From NCBI GenBank assembly GCA_035524275.1, contig DATKPC010000102.1, forward strand, positions 1 through 57,417: 57,417 bases of DNA, read 5' to 3'. This stretch comes from DATKPC01 sp035524275 (GTDB taxonomy: Bacteria; Pseudomonadota; Gammaproteobacteria; Burkholderiales; Burkholderiaceae_F). The position numbers were made by a program, and so were the translations under genes. The notes beneath the pieces were generated by a model. That model had not been told where the DNA came from. It was given only the letters and a program-made list of their open reading frames with translations, and did not search any database. Below are positions 23,967 through 31,859 of this stretch, piece after piece; positions within the stretch are counted from its first letter, which is position 1, and each line of letters opens with the position of its first letter.

Positions 23967-24656
23967 TCAGCTCGAGCTGGGGCCCGAAGGCTTGTTGCGG
24001 CGATCGACGCCGTCGGTCAGCTGGTCCTGGTAGGCGCGCAACGCTTCCCACTGGCCCTTCGCGCAAAGGTCGGATTGGCGCGGCCAGGTGTCCGGCCGGT
24101 TCGCGATCTTGAAGCGGGGTCCGGCAGCCTCGAGGATCTCGTGCAGGCGCGCCACCGGCGTGGCAGCGAGCTGCTCGAACGTCCGGATGCCCTGCGCCCG
24201 CAGGACGTCGGCGATCTTCGGACCGATGCCTTCGACGATCGCGAGGTCGTCTTCGCCGTTGCGCATCTTCGGGACGTAGCCATAAGCGGCCGCGCCCGCG
24301 CTCGCGCCCATCGCCGAGAGCTTCACGCTGTCGGCGGCATGCGCCGAGACTTCGCGCGCCAGGTCGGCGCGCGCCGACTGCAGTTCGGCGTAGAGCGCGT
24401 CGTGTTCCTGCATGTGCTGCCCGTGCGCCTGGTCGAGGTCGACGCGGACGGCGGCCGTGCGCGCGCGTTCCTCCGCGAGATCGACCGTCAGGCGCTCATT
24501 GTCGGCGCGCAGCCGCAGCAGTTCCGGATCCGGGCCCGCCGGCGCGGCGATGGCCGCGGCCGAGCCGCCGCCGCGTCGGGCGAGCAGCCAGTAGAGCAGA
24601 AAGCCGAGCAGCAGCCCGAAGACGAGCCACCACAGACAACAGCCGATGTTGCCCAT
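23967..24656 (-). CDS. Membrane-anchored coiled-coil helix-hairpin-helix protein
   Basis: 229 residues: an N-terminal transmembrane helix (CCLWWLVFGLLLGFLLYWLL), a coiled coil (about 45-110, LRADNERLTVDLAEERARTA), then a helix-hairpin-helix region (about 130-185, DDLAIVEGIGPKIADVLRAQ, FEQLAATPVARLHEILEAAG). This C-terminal type is often annotated as a predicted flap-endonuclease-like or DNA-binding domain. GAGGGGAGGAAA precedes the ATG. It is paired with the OmpA-like gene. The soluble part probably faces the cytoplasm; DNA binding is inferred. Confidence 0.82.
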   Translation of the reverse strand: MGNIGCCLWWLVFGLLLGFLLYWLLARRGGGSAAAIAAPAGPDPELLRLRADNERLTVDLAEERARTAAVRVDLDQAHGQHMQEHDALYAELQSARADLAREVSAHAADSVKLSAMGASAGAAAYGYVPKMRNGEDDLAIVEGIGPKIADVLRAQGIRTFEQLAATPVARLHEILEAAGPRFKIANRPDTWPRQSDLCAKGQWEALRAYQDQLTDGVDRRNKPSGPSSS

Positions 24657-24837
24657 TGATTTCCTCCCCTCGGGTCGGCGTCAGCGTCGGACCCGGTCAT
24701 GTTCTTGTCGGAATGGCACCCGGTCGAGGTGGCGCGAGGCGGCCCCGAACGAGTCGCGCGAGCCTACGCAATCGAACGCGCCGGTGCAATTCCTCGTACC
24801 CGTCGTGGCGAACCCGACGTTGCTTTTACGTCGCGGA

Positions 24838-25860
24838 TCAGAACGGCAACAGCAGCTTGCGGAAGACCGGGTCCATGTGCCGGCGCAACGCGTTGCGTCC
24901 GTCGACCGTACGGACCTGGTCGTTGACGACCTCTTCGTCGGGGCATGTCCAGCCGTTGTCCTCGGCGAGCCGCTGGAACGGCCTCGCGGCGCAGGGGGGG
25001 AAGATTTCCGCGGCCGACACGAGCGCGGCCAGCAGGTCGCCGGCCACGGCGTCGTCCTCGAAAAGGCGGACCTCGAGGTGGATCGTGCCATCGAGGCGGC
25101 TCGGCTGGGCGCGCCGCTCGCGGATGCCGGTGTCGACGTCGATGGGCTGGCCGTGGCCGACGAGCGTCCGGTGCCAGCCGCGCTCGATCATCCGGCAGAT
25201 GAACGCGACGCAGTAGTCGATCGTCGCGTCGCCGACCGCTTCCGGCGCGAAGATGCGGCGGCCCTCGGGTTCGGCGATGAGGTTCGCGAGGCGCAGCATC
25301 AGATACTGCTCGTCGACCGACTCCAGGACGCCGCTGCGCAGCGTTCCGAGGCGGCCCGATGGCGGGATCCGCACGACGTGCCACGCGAGCAGCCACAGCC
25401 GCACGATCAGGAATCCCCAGGCGGCGATGCGCACGTCCTTCGTGTCGTCCAGCGCGATGTTGGCGGTCGTACATTTCCAGCGGAACACCGCCGCCGGACC
25501 GCTGCGCTCCAGGCGCGCCACCATGTCCGGCATCCGGTAATGCTCGTCCTGCGATGCCGTGAGTCGCCCGCCGCGCCAGCCGTGCCAGCGATTGCCGACG
25601 CCGACGAGCGTTCGTTCGCCGTCGAACGCGTACGTGTAGCCGGTCTCGCCGCTGTGGCGCCATCGCCAGGGCCAGCCGTGCTCCGCCAGCAGTCCGCCGG
25701 CGGACGACAGGAACGCGCGCACGCGCGCTTCAAAATCGCCCGCCTCGCGTGCCTCCAGGATCGCGGCCGGTATGTTCTCCGGCCTCGCCTCGGCAAGCAG
25801 CGAGCCGAGCCACGTCGCGTCCTCGCCCCGGCCGAGATAGAAATCCGCGCGCGTGCCCAC
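24838..25860 (-). CDS. Hypothetical protein
   Basis: 340 residues from GTG 25860 (VGTRADFYLGRGEDATWLGS), supported by GAAGGA 7 nt upstream that overlaps the stop of the preceding gene. The frame stays open further upstream but only antisense to that gene. The N-terminal TRADFYLGRG..WLGS segment recurs in uncharacterised proteobacterial proteins. One hydrophobic segment (FLIVRLWLLAWHVV) lies mid-protein and Trp residues are frequent. I do not recognise a catalytic motif. It forms an operon with the 25872-26681 gene. Confidence 0.72.
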   Translation of the reverse strand: MGTRADFYLGRGEDATWLGSLLAEARPENIPAAILEAREAGDFEARVRAFLSSAGGLLAEHGWPWRWRHSGETGYTYAFDGERTLVGVGNRWHGWRGGRLTASQDEHYRMPDMVARLERSGPAAVFRWKCTTANIALDDTKDVRIAAWGFLIVRLWLLAWHVVRIPPSGRLGTLRSGVLESVDEQYLMLRLANLIAEPEGRRIFAPEAVGDATIDYCVAFICRMIERGWHRTLVGHGQPIDVDTGIRERRAQPSRLDGTIHLEVRLFEDDAVAGDLLAALVSAAEIFPPCAARPFQRLAEDNGWTCPDEEVVNDQVRTVDGRNALRRHMDPVFRKLLLPF

Positions 25861-25871
25861 GGCGATTCCTT

Positions 25872-26681
25872 CTAGCCGCCGCCGGACTTCGCGGTGCGCG
25901 AGGCGCGCGCCGCGCGCGCCTTCGCGATGACGTCCTTCAGCTGCGCCGCGCCGATGCCGCGCTGCTGCGGCAAGGCCTCCTCGCAGATCTGCAGCACGCG
26001 CGCGTCCTGCGTCGCGTTCGAGGCGAGCGACCACGCCGCCGCGGCGCCGATCGATTCGCGCGCGGTGTCCTCCTTGCCGTCGGCATAGGCGAGCGCGCCG
26101 ATCACGCGCTCGACGGCGCTGCGATCGCCGGTCGCCATGAAGTCGCCCCACAGCGCATCGAGGACCCACGGGCCTTCCTCCAGCGCGATCTGCTCCACCG
26201 TCGTGGGCGGCGCATCGAGCTGTCGCTGGAAGCGTCGTTTCATTCGCGGATGCGGCGCGACGGCCGCCGCGGCGGCATCGCGCGCCGCCGGCGTCGCCGC
26301 GTAGATCAGCGCAAGGACGAGGGGAGCCTGGCGCTCTTCCGGCAGGTCCTGCAGTTGCGCCTGGATCGTGGCGATCGATGCCGGGTTCCGGCGCACCACG
26401 CCGGACAGGAAGCCGGCGATCCCGGGCGCAGCGTCGTCGCTGTCGAGCAGGCCGGCCGTGTCCATGAGTCGCAGCGCCTCGCCCAGGCGCCCCGGTTCCG
26501 GGTTCAGGTAGTAGCGGGCGGTCCATGCCGACAGGTCCGCGACGGATTGAAACGTCGAGGGCTGAAGCGACGGGGCCGCCGGCGAGCGTCCGACGATCGC
26601 CAGCGCGACGAGCGTCGCGGCAAATGCCAGCGAGAGCGGCGAAGCAAGAGCCCGGCGGAGCAGGGCGAGCGTCAGGGGCAT
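25872..26681 (-). CDS. Hypothetical exported or membrane-anchored helical protein
   Basis: 269 residues from ATG 26681, chosen because it places the hydrophobic segment (SPLSLAFAATLVALAIVG) at the N-terminus; an in-frame ATG at 26738 adds 19 polar residues. The rest is Ala-rich and helical with evenly spaced helix pairs, like an alpha-solenoid. No catalytic motif is recognised. Its stop overlaps the ribosome site of the next gene. The function is unknown. Confidence 0.65.
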   Translation of the reverse strand: MPLTLALLRRALASPLSLAFAATLVALAIVGRSPAAPSLQPSTFQSVADLSAWTARYYLNPEPGRLGEALRLMDTAGLLDSDDAAPGIAGFLSGVVRRNPASIATIQAQLQDLPEERQAPLVLALIYAATPAARDAAAAAVAPHPRMKRRFQRQLDAPPTTVEQIALEEGPWVLDALWGDFMATGDRSAVERVIGALAYADGKEDTARESIGAAAAWSLASNATQDARVLQICEEALPQQRGIGAAQLKDVIAKARAARASRTAKSGGG

Positions 26682-27110
26682 CGGAGGAGCGAACGAACGC
26701 ACGGGGGAGCGCGGAATTCCATCATGTCTGGGCGTCATGGATAGGACGTACGGATGATGCGTCGCGTCTCGCGCCTGCGTAGCCTTCGCCGCGTGGAGAG
26801 TGCCTGCGCCGCCGGTCGCCAGCGATTCGCCGTCGATCCCGCGCGCGGCGAGATGGAGACTTGTGTGAGGTAGTCCAATTCGACGAGATACGGTATTTCA
26901 CCTGAAGGGACTCCCGCAAAGCAAGTAGCCAAAGGTCCCGGATACCGTCATTATGGTTGTATAAAGTCTCCATCGAAGCCGGAGTGTTACGCACAACGGG
27001 GATCTTCCCGAAAAGTTGCGGCGACGCGAAGGCCCATTTCCACAATTTGTCGCCGGGTGCGCACGCTGACACTGCGCGCACCGGGGGACGTTTGCGCCCG
27101 ATTCCACAAC
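26682..27110 (+). other. 429-bp gene-free region with several inverted repeats, upstream of the large operon
   Basis: I see no gene here. The region is less GC-rich than its flanks between about 26860 and 27050. It has four nested or successive inverted repeats: ACGGTAT/ATACCGT (26890-26896/26942-26948), GGGAC/GTCCC inside it, GGCGAC/GTCGCC (27020-27025/27049-27054) and GTGCGC/GCGCAC (27057-27062/27076-27081). A GTATAAAG sequence near 26959 is a possible -10. It is probably the operator and 5' UTR of the operon. Confidence 0.6.
26890..26948 (+). promoter_or_regulatory. Candidate structured RNA element in the operon leader
   Basis: An outer 7-bp stem (ACGGTAT/ATACCGT) encloses a CC-TGAA-GG mini-hairpin, the sequence CGCAAAGC and a GGGAC/GTCCC stem. 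CGCAAAGC after a tetraloop hairpin, inside a closing stem that reads GGTAT/ATACC, recalls the GEMM-I cyclic-dinucleotide riboswitch. The usual second helix and upstream AAACC are missing, so this is not a clear match. It could be a degenerate or different element, or chance. Confidence 0.3.
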
Positions 27111-28169
27111 ATGCCGGCTGGCCAGGTCGAATTGCCGTCCTTCAAAGACACGATCGTGCGTCGATTGAAGCATGTCGCCCTCGGCGTCCGCCGAGAGCGC
27201 GGCGGTGACGTCGCGAACGCGAGGCCGGCGCCCGATGGCTGGCACGTCGCCGACGAGGCGATCATGGGCACCGCGATCCACGTCGAGTTGTGGTGCGAGG
27301 ACGCGGCGCGCGGGCGTACCGCGGTCGGCGCCGTGATGGACGAGATGCACCGGATCGACGCGGCGATGAGCCCGCACAAGCCGGACTCCGAACTGTCGCG
27401 CGTCAATCGCGACGCCGGCCGCGGCGCGGTTGCGCTGGGCCGCGAGATGTTCGAACTCGTCGGCCGCTCGCTCGACTTCTCGCGCCTGTCCGACGGCGCC
27501 TTCGACATCACGTTCGCGTCGCTCGGCAATCTGTACGACTATCGCCACGGCGTGCAGCCGGACGATGCGGGCTTCGAGCGCGGACGCGCGGCGATCGGCT
27601 ATCGCCACCTGCAGCTGGATCCGCGCGCGCGCACGATCCGCTTCCTGCGGCCCGGCATGCGGATCGACCTCGGCGGATTCGCGAAGGGACACGCGGTGGA
27701 CAACGCCGCGCGCATCCTGCGCGACCTCGGCATCCGGCACGCCATCGTCAGCGCCGGCGGCGACAGCCGCATCATCGGCGATCGCCGCGGCCGGCCGTGG
27801 ACGATCGGGATCCGCGATCCGCGCCGCGAGGGCGAGGTCGTCGCGGTGCTGCCGCTCGTGGACGTCGCGGTCTCGACGTCGGGCGACTACGAACGCTACT
27901 TCGAACGCGACGGCGTGCGCCATCACCACGTGATCGACCCGCGCAGCGGCCGCTCGCCGTCGACGATCCGCAGCGTCACCGTGATCGCGGCCGATGGCCT
28001 GACGACCGAGGCGCTGGCGAAATGCGTCTTCGTGATGGGACTCGACGCCGGGCTGCGCCTGGTCGAATCGCAGCCGGACGTCGATGCCGTCGTCGTCGAC
28101 GCCGACGGCCGCCTTCACTACTCATCGGGATTACTGGACCGCAGCCCCACGGCTGCGGATCGTCGTTAG
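27111..28169 (+). CDS. apbE: FAD:protein FMN transferase (ApbE family)
   Basis: About 352 residues. ApbE attaches FMN covalently to Thr/Ser of extracytoplasmic redox proteins using FAD. The signature is clear: IMGTAIHVELW, DAAMSPHKPDSELSRVNRDA, DGAFDITFASLGNLYDY, DLGGFAKGHAVDNA, SAGGDSRIIG, STSGDYERYF and HHVIDPRSGRSP. The start is uncertain (ATG 27111 or GTG 27057). Neither gives a signal peptide, although ApbE proteins are usually exported. It is the first gene of the large operon, 43 bp before the HzsA-like gene. Confidence 0.9.
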   Translation: MPAGQVELPSFKDTIVRRLKHVALGVRRERGGDVANARPAPDGWHVADEAIMGTAIHVELWCEDAARGRTAVGAVMDEMHRIDAAMSPHKPDSELSRVNRDAGRGAVALGREMFELVGRSLDFSRLSDGAFDITFASLGNLYDYRHGVQPDDAGFERGRAAIGYRHLQLDPRARTIRFLRPGMRIDLGGFAKGHAVDNAARILRDLGIRHAIVSAGGDSRIIGDRRGRPWTIGIRDPRREGEVVAVLPLVDVAVSTSGDYERYFERDGVRHHHVIDPRSGRSPSTIRSVTVIAADGLTTEALAKCVFVMGLDAGLRLVESQPDVDAVVVDADGRLHYSSGLLDRSPTAADRR

Positions 28170-28212
28170 AGCAATGCAACAACCACCGATACCGGGAAGT
28201 CCGGAGGAAAAA

Positions 28213-31200
28213 ATGACATTCCTGGCACCAATCGACCATCGCATGCGCCTGGCAGCAGGCGTGCTCACGGCGATCGCCATCGCGCTCGCCGGCTGCACCA
28301 AGGGTTCGACGAGCGATTCGGGCAGCGTCACCGTCGCCGGCAACGTGCCGGTCGCCTATGCGGCGCGCTCGAACACGATCGACACGAACCCGCTGAGCGG
28401 CGCGCCGACGGCCCCCGGCGGGGACCTCGTGGTCAGGGAATTCTCGTCGCCGAGCGCGCCGGAACACAACCTGACCGCCGCCTACACGCAGGGCAAGGGC
28501 GACGTCACCGACCCGGACGTGTCCTACGACGGCAAGAAGATCGTCTTCGCGATGAACTGCCCGGCGTCCAATACGTCGACGATCAACGGGCAGCCGGCCT
28601 GCACCGGCCACTGGAACATCTGGGAATACGACATGACGGTCGGCGGCCTGCTCAACGGGACGTTCCGCCGCGTCACCAGCACGACGACCGCCGACGACGT
28701 CGGGCCGACGTACCTGCCGGCCGGCGCCGGGTTCGTGTTCTCGTCGAACCGGCAGGCGAAGTCGAGCCAGAGCCAGGCGCTGGGCAAGGCCTACGTCGCG
28801 CTCGACGAGTACGAGCGCGAGCAGGTGTTCAACCTGCACACGATGGACATCAACGGCAACAACGTCCAGCAGATCTCGTTCAACCAGAGCCACGACCGCA
28901 ACCCGGTGATCCGGCCCGACGGCACGGTCATGTACTCGCGCTGGGACCACGTCGCCGACCGCAACCGCTTCACCGTGTTCACCGCAAAGCCGGACGGCAC
29001 CAACCTCTTCGTGCTCTACGGCGCGCACAACGACGGCAACAGCTTCCTGCACCCGCGCGACATGGATCCGAGCGGCCCGTACGCCGGCTACATCGCGAGC
29101 GACCTGATGCCGCTCGATCGCACGCAGGAAGGCGGCGCGCTGGTGTTCATCAACGTCGCCAACTATTCCGAGGAGAACACGCCGGCGAACAAGAGCGTTC
29201 CGGCGCAGGGCGGCCAGGTGCAGCCCACCGCGCAGCAGCTGAACTACGGGCTCGGCATCTCGCAGTACGGGCGCGTCACGACGCCGTACCCGCTGTGGGA
29301 CGGCACGAATCGCGTGCTGGTGTCCTACACGCCGTGCGAGGTCAGCAACGCCGGCGTCACCGTCTCCTGTGCGACGCTCACCGCGGCGCAGATCGCCGAC
29401 CTCAACAATACGCAGAAGACCGCGGCCGCGGTCGCCGCGGATTCGCTGCAGAACAACGTCAAGGCCTCCTATGGCGTCTACATGTTCGATCCGGCGACGC
29501 AGACGTTCAACGTCGTCGCGAGCCCGCCGCCCGGGATGATGTACACGCACCCGGTCGCGCTGCTGGCGCGCACCGAGCCGAACGCGACGCAGCCGACGAG
29601 CGTCGATCCGACGCTCGCGGCGCAGGGCCTGGCGTCGATCGAGGTGCGCAGCGTCTACGACACCGATGCGCTCGGGCGGATGGGGACGCCGGTGCTGTCG
29701 GCGGCCGACCTGGGGACGGGGTGCACCGCGGCCATCCCGCAGACGGCGCCGGCCGATCCGAACGACACGCGCGCGACCGTCGCCGACGTCGTGAAGATGA
29801 AGGACCCGGCGCAATCGGCCTATGCCTGCAGCCCGGCGCGCTTCGTCCGCGTGTTCCGCGCGGTCGCGCCGCCGTCGAGCGCGACCGGGATGCGCTCGGC
29901 GATCGGCAACACGAACTTCGAGCAGCAGCAGATCCTCGGCTACGCGCCGATCCAGCCCGACGGCTCGTTCAAGATCCAGATCCCGGCGGACACGCCGATC
30001 GGCTTCCAGGTCCTCGATTCGCAGGGGCGCGGCTTCGCGGCCCACACGAACTGGGTCCAGGCGCGGCCGGGCGAGCGGCGCACCTGCGACGGCTGCCACA
30101 GCCCGCGGCGCGGCGCCTCGATCAACTCCGGCAACGTCGTGGACACGGTCCCGTCGACGTGGCTCGCGTCGATGGCGAGCGCGCACCAGTCGGGCGAGAC
30201 GATGGCTTCGACGCTGACGCGGCTCAACCCGTCGCTGCTGACGCTTTCGCAGGACCCGGTCACGAGCGACAACTGGGCCGACACGACGCAGCCCGGCGTC
30301 ACGGCGCAGGCCTCGATCGCGCTGCGCTACACCGGCAATGCCAACAGCGCGAACGATCTGGCGACGGCGGTGCCGACCAACGGGATCATCAACTACCCGG
30401 ACCACATCCAGCCGCTGTGGACGCGCGACCGCGGAGCGAATACCTGCACGACCTGCCACGGCTCCGGCGCGACACTCGACCTGAGCGCGACGATCGCCGG
30501 CACCGGGCGGATGCAGTCGTACGAGTCGCTCACGGTCGGCCCGCCGGTACTCGATCCGACGACCGGCCAGCCGGTGCTGCAGATCGAGGACGGCGCGCAG
30601 GTCGTCGAACGCGGCCCGTCGCTCGTGAACACGAGGGCGAGCGAGAGCGACGCCGTCGGCAACGCGCGCAAGAGCCGGCTGATGGAGATCATGTCGGGGC
30701 AGACGCTGATGTCGGACGCGGCCTCGCAGACGACGTATCCGAATCCGCCGGCGACCGCGCCGAACCACGCGACGATGCTCAACGCCGCCGAACTGCGCCT
30801 GCTGGCGGAATTCATGGACCTGGGCGGGAAGTACTACAACGACCCGTTCAACGCGTCCAGCGGCGTGCAGCAGGTCAACTCGCTTGACCAGGCGGCGTTC
30901 ACCTCGACGATCGAGCCGATCCTGATGTCGACGTGCGCCGCCGGTTGCCACCAGCCGGTGGGCAGCAACCAGACCGCCACCGCCGGCTCGTCGTTCGTCG
31001 AGAACAAGCTGGTGCTGACGGGCAATCCTCAGGGCGACTTCAACAATGTCCTGACGATGATCAGCAACGTATGCCAGCCGGCTTCCAGCTACCTGTTGAC
31101 CCAGCCGTCGACCGTCCCGCATCCCGCGAGTGCGGTCGGCCAAACGGCGGCCGTTTTGCCGGCGGCCAGTGCAAACTACAACACGATTGCGGCATGGATC

Positions 31201-31224
31201 AGCGCCGGCTGTACGAACCCATGA
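28213..31224 (+). CDS. HzsA-like heme-binding outer-envelope lipoprotein
   Basis: 1,003 residues from ATG 28213, set by GGAGG 5-6 nt upstream. It is a lipoprotein (lipobox LAGC, Cys28). The N-terminal half has repeated beta-propeller-like motifs (DPDVSYDGKKIVFA, VGPTYLPAGAGFVFSSNR, DRNPVIRPDGTVMYSRWD, HPRDMDPSGPYAG), and the C-terminal half has heme-c sites C625DGCH, C745TTCH and a lengthened C908AAGCH. This layout matches proteins annotated as HzsA-related, after the hydrazine synthase alpha subunit. The sequence SGATL (751-755), just after the second heme site, resembles ApbE flavinylation motifs. The substrate is unknown; hydrazine synthesis itself is unlikely. Confidence 0.82.
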   Translation: MTFLAPIDHRMRLAAGVLTAIAIALAGCTKGSTSDSGSVTVAGNVPVAYAARSNTIDTNPLSGAPTAPGGDLVVREFSSPSAPEHNLTAAYTQGKGDVTDPDVSYDGKKIVFAMNCPASNTSTINGQPACTGHWNIWEYDMTVGGLLNGTFRRVTSTTTADDVGPTYLPAGAGFVFSSNRQAKSSQSQALGKAYVALDEYEREQVFNLHTMDINGNNVQQISFNQSHDRNPVIRPDGTVMYSRWDHVADRNRFTVFTAKPDGTNLFVLYGAHNDGNSFLHPRDMDPSGPYAGYIASDLMPLDRTQEGGALVFINVANYSEENTPANKSVPAQGGQVQPTAQQLNYGLGISQYGRVTTPYPLWDGTNRVLVSYTPCEVSNAGVTVSCATLTAAQIADLNNTQKTAAAVAADSLQNNVKASYGVYMFDPATQTFNVVASPPPGMMYTHPVALLARTEPNATQPTSVDPTLAAQGLASIEVRSVYDTDALGRMGTPVLSAADLGTGCTAAIPQTAPADPNDTRATVADVVKMKDPAQSAYACSPARFVRVFRAVAPPSSATGMRSAIGNTNFEQQQILGYAPIQPDGSFKIQIPADTPIGFQVLDSQGRGFAAHTNWVQARPGERRTCDGCHSPRRGASINSGNVVDTVPSTWLASMASAHQSGETMASTLTRLNPSLLTLSQDPVTSDNWADTTQPGVTAQASIALRYTGNANSANDLATAVPTNGIINYPDHIQPLWTRDRGANTCTTCHGSGATLDLSATIAGTGRMQSYESLTVGPPVLDPTTGQPVLQIEDGAQVVERGPSLVNTRASESDAVGNARKSRLMEIMSGQTLMSDAASQTTYPNPPATAPNHATMLNAAELRLLAEFMDLGGKYYNDPFNASSGVQQVNSLDQAAFTSTIEPILMSTCAAGCHQPVGSNQTATAGSSFVENKLVLTGNPQGDFNNVLTMISNVCQPASSYLLTQPSTVPHPASAVGQTAAVLPAASANYNTIAAWISAGCTNP

Positions 31225-31859
31225 TGATCGGCAAGTCAAGACATGCCGCGGGCGGGCGCCGCCCCGCCCGCGGCACGATGTTCTTCGCGACGCTGCTGGG
31301 CGTGGCGCTGGGCGGTTGCGGCGGCAGCCCGATCGGCAATCCGTCCACCGTCAGCAACCCGGTCTCGGCGTCGGGCCAGCACCTCGCGTTCGCGTACTTC
31401 CAGCGCTGCATCTTTCCGATCTTCCTGACGCAACTGCAGATCAACCTGAACGGATCGACGGCGACGAACGAATGCGCCGGCTCCGGGTGCCACAACAATT
31501 CGACCGGAACGGGCGGTGCGTTCCGCGTCATCCCGTCGGCGCAGACGGTCGACGTCACGAACCCGGCCAATACCGCGGCGGTGATCCAGGCCACCGACAT
31601 GTACAAGAACTTCTATTCGGCGCAGGGCGAGGTCATCATCAACACGCCCAACGACAGCCTGCTGCTCAACAAGCCGCTGCTGCGCAACGTGCTGCATGGC
31701 GGCGGCCTCGTGTTCCCGAGCGTCCAGGACCCGCACGCGCAGCTCATCGAATACTGGATCACGCATCCGGCGCCGCAGGGCGCGGATGAATTCAGCACCG
31801 CCACCTACAGCATGTTCACGCCCGCGGATCCGAACGCCGGTGCGTGCAATACGAATTGA
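31221..31859 (+). CDS. Small lipoprotein with CX4CH heme-like motif
   Basis: 212 residues. The ATG overlaps the stop of the HzsA-like gene (ATGATGA); ATG 31224 is an alternative. A signal peptide with lipobox LGGC (Cys33) follows a positively charged start. C85AGSGCH91 resembles a heme-c site with four spacer residues, and the sequence around it (FPIFLTQLQINLNGSTATNE) looks like the cytochrome-like C-terminus of the upstream protein. The ending HAQLIEYWITHPA also resembles that protein's AAWISAGC ending. It is probably a partner or diverged cousin of it. Confidence 0.75.
   Translation: MMIGKSRHAAGGRRPARGTMFFATLLGVALGGCGGSPIGNPSTVSNPVSASGQHLAFAYFQRCIFPIFLTQLQINLNGSTATNECAGSGCHNNSTGTGGAFRVIPSAQTVDVTNPANTAAVIQATDMYKNFYSAQGEVIINTPNDSLLLNKPLLRNVLHGGGLVFPSVQDPHAQLIEYWITHPAPQGADEFSTATYSMFTPADPNAGACNTN

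Noticed and set aside
24657..24837. A small gene between the HhH protein and the hypothetical gene
   Set aside because: Short frames here lack ribosome sites and conserved features; it holds the ribosome site of the HhH gene and probably its promoter.
26890..26948. A definite GEMM-I (c-di-GMP/cGAMP) riboswitch
   Set aside because: CGCAAAGC and a closing stem are present, but the AAACC strand and second helix with its loop are missing; kept only as a candidate structured element.
28213..31224. True hydrazine synthase subunit
   Set aside because: HzsB/C partners and other anammox genes are absent, and the organism signature is betaproteobacterial; only the domain layout is HzsA-like.
27976..31239. 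A 1,087-codon open frame on the minus strand opposite the HzsA-like gene
   Set aside because: Arg/Val/Asp-rich translation with no motifs; it mirrors the codon bias of the + strand gene, which has a lipobox, heme sites and a strong ribosome site.
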